DNA of 64,000 bases, taken from Anaeroglomus sp964630775. Lineage in GTDB: Bacteria > Planctomycetota > Phycisphaerae > Sedimentisphaerales > Anaerohalosphaeraceae. Of the stretch, positions 1 to 6,740 are shown piece by piece. The stretch lies in NCBI GenBank assembly GCA_964630775.1, contig CAZVYY010000006.1, positions 66,156 through 130,155 of the forward strand. The letters run 5' to 3'. The notes under the pieces were generated by a model. That model saw nothing but the letters and a program-made list of their open reading frames with translations. It did no database searches and was not told where the DNA came from. A program made the position numbers and the translations under genes. Numbering within the stretch: position 1 is the first letter of the stretch; each line of letters begins with the position of its first letter.

Positions 1-82
1 CCGCGACGGCTTCCGTTTCCGTGTGGATGGCAAGATGTCCTTCAATTCGTGTCAAAGGACTAATCGTTACTGTTTTAGCCAT
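1..82 (-). CDS. NiFe hydrogenase large subunit, N-terminal fragment (runs off the window)
   Basis: Read leftward from the ATG at 82, the first 27 codons begin MAKTVTISPLTRIEGHLAI, the N-terminal signature of [NiFe]-hydrogenase large subunits, with the conserved RIEGH block. This subunit carries the Ni-Fe site for H2 oxidation or evolution. The nickel-binding CxxC motifs lie outside the window. An AGGAG ribosome site lies 8 bases upstream of the ATG. An upstream in-frame ATG is ruled out, because the other nearby ATG (at 91) meets a stop after four codons. The gene is divergent from gcvT. The hydrogenase group cannot be assigned from this fragment, and no small-subunit gene is visible. Confidence 0.75.
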   Translation of the reverse strand, partial: MAKTVTISPLTRIEGHLAIHTETEAVA

Positions 83-484
83 TCTTCATGCTCCTGTGAA
101 AAAAAGTACAAAAACCTGACAGATGATTGAATTGTTTATCTAATTTCATTGTCGAGTTGCAAGGAAAAGATGTTTAATATAAAAAACACCTATTTTAACT
201 ATAAGTAAAAGTACTGATAGGATAGGTGGAAGTGATTAGAGATTAACATAAATGCTTGCTATGCAAGGCGATATGTTAGAATAAAGGGTCACAGTAAGAG
301 ATGTGGATTTGGGTAAAGGACAATGTATGTCATTTAAGGTTGTATATTGCTGAGTTAGCATTATCTTGCTATTCATTGTATAAAGTCGTGCAGGAAAAGT
401 ACAAATCTGTTGACTCCCGCCATAGGATTTGATAAACAGGGGTGCTGATTCAACCATTGATAAAAGGATTTATAGGACCCTACA
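83..484. other. Divergent intergenic region between hydrogenase and gcvT
   Basis: About 400 AT-rich bases with no convincing gene. A 73-codon leftward frame at 236-457 has no family resemblance and no ribosome site. I looked for the conserved blocks of a glycine riboswitch ahead of gcvT and did not see them. One sigma70-like promoter is listed separately. Confidence 0.6.
410..438 (+). promoter_or_regulatory. Candidate sigma70 promoter for the gcv operon
   Basis: TTGACT at 410-415, a 17-base spacer, then TAAACA at 433-438, about 45 bases ahead of the gcvT start. The -35 is close to consensus and the -10 is weak. Assignment is by pattern only. Confidence 0.35.
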
Positions 485-1705
485 ATGCAGTCCAATCAAC
501 CAAAACGAACGCCGCTTTACGAAAAACATTGTATTGCCCATGCGAAAATCGTGGATTTTGCGGGCTGGGAGATGCCGATCCAGTATCCGGCGGGGATTGT
601 ACAGGAACATCTGGCTACACGAAAGTCGGCCGGTCTGTTTGATGTCTCGCACATGGGACGGTTCCGCATCAGCGGGAACCAGGCCGGAACATTTCTGGAT
701 TATGCCTTGACCAATTACGCCGGCGGGCTGCCGCTGGGGATGAGTCATTATACGATTCTGGCTCAGGACGACGGCGGGGCGGTCGATGATGCCTGGCTTT
801 ATCGGTTTGAGTCCGATAACTTTATACTCGTGGTCAATGCTTCGAATAAGGATAAGGATTGGAAACATCTTCAATCAATCAAGACTCGGTTTGCTTCCGT
901 GGTGCTTGAGGATTTGAGTGAGTCGCTGGCGATGGTGGCCCTGCAGGGGCCGCAGTCGGAGGCGATTCTTAAAGGTCTGCTGACTGGCGGGACTTTACCC
1001 GAACCGAAGCGCAATGCGACGAGTGTTGCTGCTCTGGCGGGGCATCAGGTGTTTATTGGCCGGACGGGTTATACCGGCGAAGCGGTGTGCTTTGAGATTA
1101 TGATTCAGGCGGATAAGGCGGGGGCTTTATGGGATATCCTGCTGGCCAAAGGGGCGGCTCTGATAGGCCTTGGGGCCAGAGATACCCTTCGGCTGGAAGC
1201 GTCGCTGCCGCTGTATGGTCATGAGATGGGGCTGGATTCGGAAGGCAAGACGATGCCGATTCTGGCCTGTCCGACGGCCCGGTTTGCGGTCGCCGACAGC
1301 GAGAAGAAAGAGTATGTCGGCAAGGCGGCGATTCAGCGTCAGCTTGCCGCGCTGGAACGGTATAAAAAAGGTGATTTTTCCGACAGCAGCGTCTTGCCAA
1401 AACGGATTGTTTGCCTGAGAATAGTAGATAAAGGAATCGCCCGGCAGGGCAGTCCGGTTTTTTATCAGGGGCGTCCTGTGGGTGTGGTGACCAGCGGGAC
1501 ATCGGTTCCGTACTGGAAATGCGATGAAAGCCAGAACATCACGGAACACTATGACCAGCGGTCTGTGGCGCTGGCGTTCGTGGATTGCCAATTGACCGCG
1601 GGAGCTGAGGTACAGATTGAGGTTCGCGGCAAGATGCTTGGGGCTAAGATAGTCAAGCGGAATTTGAAGCCGGGTGCTGCGGCAATGATGGCGGTTTTCG
1701 AATAA
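485..1705 (+). CDS. gcvT: Aminomethyltransferase (glycine cleavage T-protein)
   Basis: T-protein of the glycine cleavage system. It releases ammonia from the aminomethyl-lipoyl H-protein and passes the one-carbon unit to tetrahydrofolate. The N-terminus (TPLYEKHC, DFAGWEMPIQY, GLFDVSHMG) matches the GcvT folate-binding domain, and the GARDTLRLEASLPLYGHE block around residues 230-247 is typical of the family. The C-terminal beta-barrel domain follows at about residues 300-400. At 406 residues it is somewhat longer than the usual 360-375, mainly from a loop near residues 270-300 and another near 340-360. It is the first gene of the order T-H-PA-PB, with gcvH 46 bases downstream. The ribosome site is weak (TAGGAC). 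Confidence 0.95.
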   Translation: MQSNQPKRTPLYEKHCIAHAKIVDFAGWEMPIQYPAGIVQEHLATRKSAGLFDVSHMGRFRISGNQAGTFLDYALTNYAGGLPLGMSHYTILAQDDGGAVDDAWLYRFESDNFILVVNASNKDKDWKHLQSIKTRFASVVLEDLSESLAMVALQGPQSEAILKGLLTGGTLPEPKRNATSVAALAGHQVFIGRTGYTGEAVCFEIMIQADKAGALWDILLAKGAALIGLGARDTLRLEASLPLYGHEMGLDSEGKTMPILACPTARFAVADSEKKEYVGKAAIQRQLAALERYKKGDFSDSSVLPKRIVCLRIVDKGIARQGSPVFYQGRPVGVVTSGTSVPYWKCDESQNITEHYDQRSVALAFVDCQLTAGAEVQIEVRGKMLGAKIVKRNLKPGAAAMMAVFE

Positions 1706-1751
1706 TACCCAGGATATTTATTTCGAGTCAGATGAATAAAGGATATAGATT

Positions 1752-2144
1752 ATGATGATTGACAAACAGGCACGGTATTTACAAACACACGAATGGGTCC
1801 GAAAAGGGCCGGGCAAAGCCTATACCGTCGGATTGACGGCTTATGCGATTGAACAGCTTGGAGATATTGTTTATCTGGAGCTGCCGCAGGTCGGCAAGGA
1901 ACTGCAGAAGGGCGATATCTTCGGCGTGATTGAATCGGTCAAGTCGGCCTCGGATATGTATATCCCGATGGGCGGTAAGGTGACGGCGGTCAATACGGAC
2001 GTTCCCGATAATCCGGACATGCTGAAGGCCGAACCCTACGGCAAGGCCTGGATGATTCAGATTGAAGCATCCAATCCCGCTGAGTTTGATGGCTTGATGG
2101 ATGCCGCAGCTTACGAGAAATTTTTAGAAACAGAAGCACACTAA
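1752..2144 (+). CDS. gcvH: Glycine cleavage system H-protein
   Basis: Lipoyl carrier that shuttles the aminomethyl group between the P-, T- and L-proteins. The 130-residue chain has the standard H-protein layout: THEWV near residue 12, GLTAYAIEQLGDIVYLELP at 27-45, and the lipoylation block GVIESVKSASDMY with the modified lysine at K64. The length is normal for the family. The start is one of two consecutive ATGs preceded by AAAGGA. It lies between gcvT and gcvPA. No separate L-protein (lpd) or lipoyl ligase gene is visible, so those must be elsewhere. Confidence 0.96.
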   Translation: MMIDKQARYLQTHEWVRKGPGKAYTVGLTAYAIEQLGDIVYLELPQVGKELQKGDIFGVIESVKSASDMYIPMGGKVTAVNTDVPDNPDMLKAEPYGKAWMIQIEASNPAEFDGLMDAAAYEKFLETEAH

Positions 2145-2184
2145 GGGGAAATCCTAAACACAAAAATCTAAATTCTAAACAACG

Positions 2185-2212
2185 CTGGATGCCCGCTTTC
2201 GCGGGTATGACA
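2185..2212. repeat. Short palindromic dispersed repeat (dRS3-like), copy 1
   Basis: CTGGATGCCCGCTTTCGCGG followed by GTATGACA. It has CCCGC/GCGGG arms (2192-2196 and 2201-2205) around a TTTC loop. A close relative (CTGGATTCCCGTCTTCGCGG then GAATGACA) lies at 5028-5055, also just before a gcvP subunit gene. The form resembles the TGGATTCCCGC...GCGGGAATGAC repeats found in many bacteria. Confidence 0.7.
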
Positions 2213-2280
2213 AGTCTGGTGTTTAGTGTTTGATGGATTACGGTCAGGATTTCTCAATCCACTCTTTTTTTGAGGATATT

Positions 2281-3612
2281 ATGCCTTTTATAGCCAATAC
2301 CGACAGCCAGCGGAAGCAGATGCTGGACGAGATCAAAATGAGGCCTGAAGATTTGTTCGGGGAGATTCCGCAGGAGTTATTTTGCAAAGACCTGAAGCTG
2401 CCCGAGGGCTTGTCTGAGCAGGAAGTTCGCACGCGTCTGGCGGAACTGGCCGGCAAGAATTATATCAACCTGACGCTGTTTCTGGGCGGCGGGTTTTATG
2501 ACCACTTTATTCCTGCGGCGGTGCCGGCGCTGGCGGGGCGGGCGGAGTTTTATACTGCCTACACGCCATACCAGCCGGAAGTGTCACAGGGGACGCTGCA
2601 GGCGATCTATGAATACCAGTCGATGATCTGCCGCCTGACGGAGATGGAAGTGTCCAATGCGTCGATGTATGACGGCGGCACGGCCCTGTATGAGGCGATG
2701 ATGATGGCGCTTCGGGCTACCGGCCGCAACAAGGTGATTATCGACGATTCGGTCAACCCGATTTATCGCGTGATGATTCATTCTTATACGCGTAATCTGC
2801 ATATTGAATTGATTGAGACGACCAATGATGGCGGCCTGGCCAATCGCGGGCAGATTCTCAAGGCCCTTGACGACAAGACCGCGGCGGTGATGGTGCAGAA
2901 TCCGAATTTCTTCGGCTGTATCGACGATTTCACCGATCTGGCCCAGGCGGTTCATGCCAAAGGGGCGTTGCTGATCAGTTCGTGCTATCCGATTTCGCTG
3001 GGGATCCTTAAGACGCCGGGTGCAATGGGGGTGGATATCGCCACCGGTGAAGGCCAGTCACTGGGGCTGCCGATGTCGTTCGGCGGGCCGTATCTGGGCT
3101 TCATGGCGACGAAAAAGCAGTATTCCCGCGCCATGCCCGGACGTATTGTCGGGCGGAGTCAGGATGCCCAGGGGCGTCAGGGATTCGTACTGACCCTGCA
3201 GGCCCGCGAGCAGCATATCCGCCGTGAGAAAGCGACGTCAAATATCTGTTCGAATGAGGCCCTGTGCGCAATGACGGCGCTGATTTACCTGAGCCTGCTG
3301 GGCAAGGACGGCCTGCGGTCAACCGCGCAGTTGTGTGCGGACAAGGCCAGCTATGCCTATGAACGGCTAACCAAAATCCCCGGCGTCAAGGCGCACTTCC
3401 CGGCCAAGTGGTTTTTCAATGAAATGGTGCTGGATGTGCCGATGGATGCGGCGGAGGTCGTGGCCAAATTGATCGAAAAAGGCTATGCCGCGGGCTTCCC
3501 GCTGAGCCGCTATTATAAGGGCATGGAAAACTCGCTGCTGATTGCCGTGACCGAAAAACGCACCAAGCAGGAAATCGGCAAGCTGGCTGAGGAATTGGAA
3601 GCGATACTATAA
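2281..3612 (+). CDS. gcvPA: Glycine dehydrogenase (decarboxylating) subunit 1
   Basis: N-terminal half of the split, two-subunit P-protein, which decarboxylates glycine and loads the aminomethyl group onto GcvH lipoamide. The sequence opens MPFIANTDSQRKQML, the usual GcvPA start, and runs to about 443 residues, the expected length. The open frame extends back to 2230, but I chose 2281 because TGAGGA sits 7 bases upstream and the family begins here. Typical blocks include LGGGFYDHFIPAAVPAL, YTPYQPEVSQGTLQAIYEYQ and SNASMYDGGTA. The PLP lysine is in the partner GcvPB. In this genome the partner gene is separated from it by a 1.4 kb repeat/transposase island. Confidence 0.95.
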   Translation: MPFIANTDSQRKQMLDEIKMRPEDLFGEIPQELFCKDLKLPEGLSEQEVRTRLAELAGKNYINLTLFLGGGFYDHFIPAAVPALAGRAEFYTAYTPYQPEVSQGTLQAIYEYQSMICRLTEMEVSNASMYDGGTALYEAMMMALRATGRNKVIIDDSVNPIYRVMIHSYTRNLHIELIETTNDGGLANRGQILKALDDKTAAVMVQNPNFFGCIDDFTDLAQAVHAKGALLISSCYPISLGILKTPGAMGVDIATGEGQSLGLPMSFGGPYLGFMATKKQYSRAMPGRIVGRSQDAQGRQGFVLTLQAREQHIRREKATSNICSNEALCAMTALIYLSLLGKDGLRSTAQLCADKASYAYERLTKIPGVKAHFPAKWFFNEMVLDVPMDAAEVVAKLIEKGYAAGFPLSRYYKGMENSLLIAVTEKRTKQEIGKLAEELEAIL

Positions 3613-3618
3613 GAACGA

Positions 3619-3648
3619 GAAACCACAGATTTCGCAGATTACACAGAT
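3619..3648. repeat. Left outer inverted repeat of the gcv island
   Basis: GAAACCACAGATTTCGCAGA followed by TTACACAGAT, 7 bases after the gcvPA stop. The reverse complement of 5001-5021 (GAAACCACAGATTTCACAGA then C) matches its first 19-20 bases with one mismatch, so the two copies bracket the whole island in inverted orientation. Confidence 0.75.
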
Positions 3649-3657
3649 GGGAAATTA

Positions 3658-3747
3658 CTTTCGCCCCTTCGGGGCTTTTGATTTGAGATGAATCTTTCCG
3701 GAGGCTTACGCCTCCGGCTATGAAACTTGTTGCCCTTTCAGGGCTAA
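3658..3747 (+). repeat. REP-like triple-hairpin element A
   Basis: Three short palindromes in a row: GCCCC/GGGGC (3663-3675), CCGGAGGC/GCCTCCGG with loop TTAC (3699-3718) and GCCCT/AGGGC (3732-3743). The same arrangement recurs at 4861-4980 in this orientation and at 4315-4402 in the opposite orientation. Confidence 0.8.
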
Positions 3748-3791
3748 TTTGAGAGACTAAAAAATGATGTTTTAAGTTTTGTTTTAAGCTT

Positions 3792-4313
3792 ATGGACAAA
3801 AAACAAGTTATAAACATGATTAGAGAGGCTTTCAGCCAGGTTGAGTACCCCGGCGATTGGTGTTTGCGGGGGAGCAATGAGGGCGATGAACCCTATTTGC
3901 TTGAAAAAGAGTTCAAAGGTGAAAACGACTGGTCCCTTTTAGATGCAAAGTTTCTCGAACAGGCTCCAGATGGATTTAGGAGTGCCTTGAGCTTCTTCTC
4001 GCATGAGGCGTTTCATTTTTATTTACCTGCTTACATGATCTTTGATCTTAATGGGGAATTTGAAGACATAGATGTATGTTGGTACTTGACATACGGGTTG
4101 GATGAATCTTCAAAGCGTGAACCTATTAATGAAAGAAGATATGGAAACAGAACTTGGTATGATTCTGCAGTTCATAAGTTTTCAATGTTCAATGGAAAAG
4201 AAACAGAAGCGATAATCGCTTATTTGGAATACAAAAAAGATCTCGGTGAAGAATTATCTGACAAAGAGGCTATTGAGCAAGCATTAGATTGCTATTGGTT
4301 AAAAAAGATATAA
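3792..4313 (+). CDS. DUF6714-like hypothetical protein
   Basis: A 173-residue soluble protein with no signal peptide. The central block ALSFFSHEAFHFYLPAYM (about residues 65-82) resembles the conserved core I associate with DUF6714. That family has no established function, and the assignment is from memory of the motif only. The gene sits between REP-like elements A and B inside the gcv gap and is more AT-rich than the gcv genes on either side, so it is probably a passenger acquired with the repeats. No strong ribosome site precedes the ATG. There is no evident link to glycine metabolism. Confidence 0.6.
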   Translation: MDKKQVINMIREAFSQVEYPGDWCLRGSNEGDEPYLLEKEFKGENDWSLLDAKFLEQAPDGFRSALSFFSHEAFHFYLPAYMIFDLNGEFEDIDVCWYLTYGLDESSKREPINERRYGNRTWYDSAVHKFSMFNGKETEAIIAYLEYKKDLGEELSDKEAIEQALDCYWLKKI

Positions 4314-4314
4314 A

Positions 4315-4402
4315 AGTCCCGAAGGGACGGAAAGTTTCATAGCCGGAGGCGTAAGCCTCCGGACAGGGAAGTACAAAACGAAGCCCCGAAGGGGCGAAAG
4401 AA
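4315..4402 (-). repeat. REP-like triple-hairpin element B (inverted)
   Basis: Inverse of elements A and C: GTCCCGAAGGGAC, then CCGGAGGC/GCCTCCGG with loop GTAA, then GCCCCGAAGGGGC and GAAAGAA. It lies immediately upstream of the Y1 transposase and begins right at the end of the DUF6714-like gene. Confidence 0.8.
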
Positions 4403-4416
4403 GAGTGGAGCTTAAA

Positions 4417-4851
4417 ATGTCGTATGCCAGTATTTATTATCATATTATCTTTGCGATCAAGGATAGAACCGCTGGTTTATCGGAAGACCAGGTTAAGCGA
4501 ACCTGTGAATATCTGGCTGGGATTGTGCGGAATATGAAAGCAAAGCTATACATTTTGAATGGTGTTTGTGACCATTTTCATATGCTGGTTTCGCTGCATC
4601 CGGAATTGTCTGTATCTGAATTTGTTCGGGTGATTAAAACGAATTCGTCGCGATGGTTTCGCGATACGTTCGATGACCACTTTGGCTGGCAGGATGGGTA
4701 CTCAGTGTTTTCGGTTTCTTATTCGGGAGTTCAGTCTGTGACCGAGTATATCAAGAACCAGGGAGAACACCATCGTACGCGAACATTTAAAGAAGAATTG
4801 GAATTGTTTTTTAAGAAACACAATATTCGTTATGATGAACGCTATATTTAG
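4417..4851 (+). CDS. Y1 (HUH) transposase, IS200/RayT type
   Basis: A 144-residue single-domain transposase of the IS200/IS605 TnpA - REP-associated RayT superfamily, which cuts single-stranded DNA at hairpin ends. The HUH metal-binding motif is HFH at residues 53-55 (CDHFHMLV), and the catalytic tyrosine is probably Y111 in TEYIKNQGEHH. Family blocks FGWQDGYSVFS and IRYDERYI are present, so the enzyme looks intact. The start at 4417 is chosen over the GTG at 4405 because GGAG lies 7 bases upstream. It is flanked by inverted hairpin elements B and C, which may be its substrates. There is no tnpB-like gene. Confidence 0.9.
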   Translation: MSYASIYYHIIFAIKDRTAGLSEDQVKRTCEYLAGIVRNMKAKLYILNGVCDHFHMLVSLHPELSVSEFVRVIKTNSSRWFRDTFDDHFGWQDGYSVFSVSYSGVQSVTEYIKNQGEHHRTRTFKEELELFFKKHNIRYDERYI

Positions 4852-4860
4852 CGAATTAAC

Positions 4861-4980
4861 TTTCGCCCCTTTGGGGCTTGTGATTTGAGGTGAATCTTAC
4901 CGGAGGCTTACGCCTCCGGCTATGAAACTTAATGTCCCTTCGGGACAACAAAAGAGTTACGCCCCGAAGAGGCGAAAGAA
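4861..4980 (+). repeat. REP-like triple-hairpin element C
   Basis: Same order of hairpins as element A (GCCCC/GGGGC, CCGGAGGC/GCCTCCGG at 4900-4919, GTCCC/GGGAC at 4934-4946) with an extra inverted GCCCC...GGCGAAAGAA end at 4960-4980. It starts 9 bases after the transposase stop codon. Confidence 0.8.
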
Positions 4981-5000
4981 TACTGAACTGAAAAATAGAA

Positions 5001-5021
5001 GTCTGTGAAATCTGTGGTTTC
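5001..5021 (-). repeat. Right outer inverted repeat of the gcv island
   Basis: GTCTGTGAAATCTGTGGTTT then C, the inverted counterpart of 3619-3639. Confidence 0.75.
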
Positions 5022-5027
5022 AAAAAT

Positions 5028-5055
5028 CTGGATTCCCGTCTTCGCGGGAATGACA
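5028..5055. repeat. Short palindromic dispersed repeat (dRS3-like), copy 2
   Basis: CTGGATTCCCGTCTTCGCGG then GAATGACA, with CCCG/CGGG arms. It ends right before the GGAG ribosome site of gcvPB. See copy 1 at 2185-2212. Confidence 0.7.
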
Positions 5056-5068
5056 TTGGAGATATACA

Positions 5069-6514
5069 ATGAAACTGGTATTTGAAAAAAGTGTGGCGGG
5101 GCGTCAGGGGTTGCGGGTTGCCAAAAGCGATGTGCCGGCGGGCGTGCATATTGAGCCGAAGCTGTTGCGGGACAACCTGCCGCTGCCGGAGTTGAGCGAG
5201 CTGGATGTGGTGCGGCATTTTACCGAATTGTCGCGGCGGAATTTCAGCGTGGATACGGTATTTTATCCGCTGGGCTCGTGCACGATGAAATACAATCCCA
5301 AGGTCTGCGAGCGGATCGCGGCCTATCCGGGTTTTGCGCATCTGCATCCGCTGCTGCCGCAGTTGCGGATGGGCGGCATGCTCACGCAGGGCGCCCTGCA
5401 GGTATTGTATGAAACCGATATGATGCTGCGGGAAATCGCCGGCATGGCTGCCTTCACGATGCAGCCGATGGCCGGGGCGCACGGCGAACTGACGGGCATT
5501 ATGATGATGGCCGCCTATCACCGCCGCAAGGGCAACAAGAAAAAGGTCGTGCTGATTCCCGACAGTGCCCACGGAACCAATCCCGCCAGCGCCGCGATTG
5601 CCGGGTATTCGGTCAAGACCATCCCCAGCGACAAAAACGGTCTGATGAGCGTGGAGGCCCTGAAGAAGGAACTCAACAGCGAGGTGGCCGGCATTATGCT
5701 GACCTGTCCCGATACGGTCGGGCTGTTCAATCCCCATGTCAAGGAAATCTGCGACCTGATTCACTCGGTCGATGGTCTGGCCTATTACGATGGCGCCAAC
5801 CTCAACGCGATTGTCGGCCGGGTTCGTCCGGGCGATCTGGGTTTTGACATTATCCATATCAATCTGCACAAGACCTTTGCCACCCCGCACGGCGGCGGCG
5901 GTCCCGGCGCCGGCCCGGTGGGTGTCTGCTCGAAACTGGTGGATTTCCTGCCGATTTCCGTGGTGGTCAAGCGGTCGGACGGCACATTTGCCCTCGAATA
6001 TGACCGGCCGGACTCCATCGGCTATATCGCCCCGTTCTACGGCAATTTCGGCGTGGTGCTCAAGGCGTATGTCTATATGCTGATGCTGGGCAAAGAAGGG
6101 CTTCTGCGGGTCAGCGAAAATGCCGTGCTGAACGCCAACTATGTCAAAGAAAAGCTGAAGGATTATTACGATATTCCCTTTGAGCAGGTCTGCAAGCACG
6201 AATGCGTCATCAGTGCCGCCCGACAGGCCGCCAAGGGGGTACATGCCCTTGATATTGCCAAGGCCCTCATCGACCGCGGCATTCACCCGCCGACCATGTA
6301 TTTCCCGATGATTGTCAAGGAAGCCCTGATGATTGAGCCGACCGAGACCGAAAGCCGGGAGACACTGGATATCTTTATCGAGGCCATGATTGACATCGCC
6401 AAACAGGTTGAGGCCGACCCGGCCAGCATCAAGGCCGCTCCGGTAACAACCCCGATTGGCCGGTTGGATGAAACCGCCGCGGCACGCAATCTGGATATCG
6501 CCAGCCTGTCGTGA
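5069..6514 (+). CDS. gcvPB: Glycine dehydrogenase (decarboxylating) subunit 2
   Basis: C-terminal half of the split P-protein and the subunit carrying pyridoxal phosphate. The Schiff-base lysine is K268 in HINLHKTFATPHGGGGPG. Other family blocks are FYPLGSCTMKYNPK near residue 66, DSAHGTNPASAAI and YDGANLNAIVG. The length of 481 residues is normal for this subunit. GGAG lies 8 bases before the ATG. The gene is co-directional with gcvPA but follows the repeat island. It could therefore depend on read-through past several hairpins or on a promoter inside the island. Confidence 0.96.
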   Translation: MKLVFEKSVAGRQGLRVAKSDVPAGVHIEPKLLRDNLPLPELSELDVVRHFTELSRRNFSVDTVFYPLGSCTMKYNPKVCERIAAYPGFAHLHPLLPQLRMGGMLTQGALQVLYETDMMLREIAGMAAFTMQPMAGAHGELTGIMMMAAYHRRKGNKKKVVLIPDSAHGTNPASAAIAGYSVKTIPSDKNGLMSVEALKKELNSEVAGIMLTCPDTVGLFNPHVKEICDLIHSVDGLAYYDGANLNAIVGRVRPGDLGFDIIHINLHKTFATPHGGGGPGAGPVGVCSKLVDFLPISVVVKRSDGTFALEYDRPDSIGYIAPFYGNFGVVLKAYVYMLMLGKEGLLRVSENAVLNANYVKEKLKDYYDIPFEQVCKHECVISAARQAAKGVHALDIAKALIDRGIHPPTMYFPMIVKEALMIEPTETESRETLDIFIEAMIDIAKQVEADPASIKAAPVTTPIGRLDETAAARNLDIASLS

Positions 6515-6546
6515 TGTCATCCTATAAATATTGAATAGTTTGTCCT

Positions 6547-6574
6547 TTGATAAAAGGGAGTGTGGGAGTATAAA
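6547..6574 (+). promoter_or_regulatory. Candidate sigma70 promoter for the GLUG-protein gene
   Basis: TTGATA at 6547-6552, 16-base spacer, TATAAA at 6569-6574, in an AT-rich gap ahead of the gene at 6741. An imperfect inverted repeat ATACCATTGGTAT at 6651-6663 lies between and could be an operator. Confidence 0.3.
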
Positions 6575-6740
6575 TTATAATACACAAAAAAGGGTGGGAT
6601 ATATTTCGTAAATGTAAAAATGGATTGCTTTTTTGCAGATTTTTTAATACCATTGGTATCGACAATCGTATCAAAGAATGTAACCATTTGATACAGGTAC
6701 TACAGGACGAGAAAACTTAAATACTTAGAGGATACAGGGG

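Larger units (their letters stand above)
3613..5055. mobile_element. REP/Y1-transposase island inserted between gcvPA and gcvPB
   Basis: The 1.4 kb gap between two genes that are normally adjacent is bracketed by inverted ACCACAGATTTC-type repeats. It holds three copies of a triple-hairpin element (A forward, B inverted, C forward), a DUF6714-like passenger gene and a Y1 HUH transposase. The transposase is directly flanked by inverted copies B and C, the arrangement described for REP-associated tyrosine transposases and their BIME-like repeats. Whether the whole block moved as one unit or accumulated stepwise cannot be decided from a single sequence. Confidence 0.65.

Noticed and set aside
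83..484. Possible glycine riboswitch ahead of gcvT
   Set aside because: I could not find the conserved aptamer blocks. A covariance search would be needed to exclude a divergent form.
4856..6520. 554-codon frame on the minus strand, with an arginine-rich PRRRESR motif
   Set aside because: Lies opposite gcvPB, whose identity is certain. The motif is the translated dRS3-like repeat. It is a mirror frame produced by codon bias.
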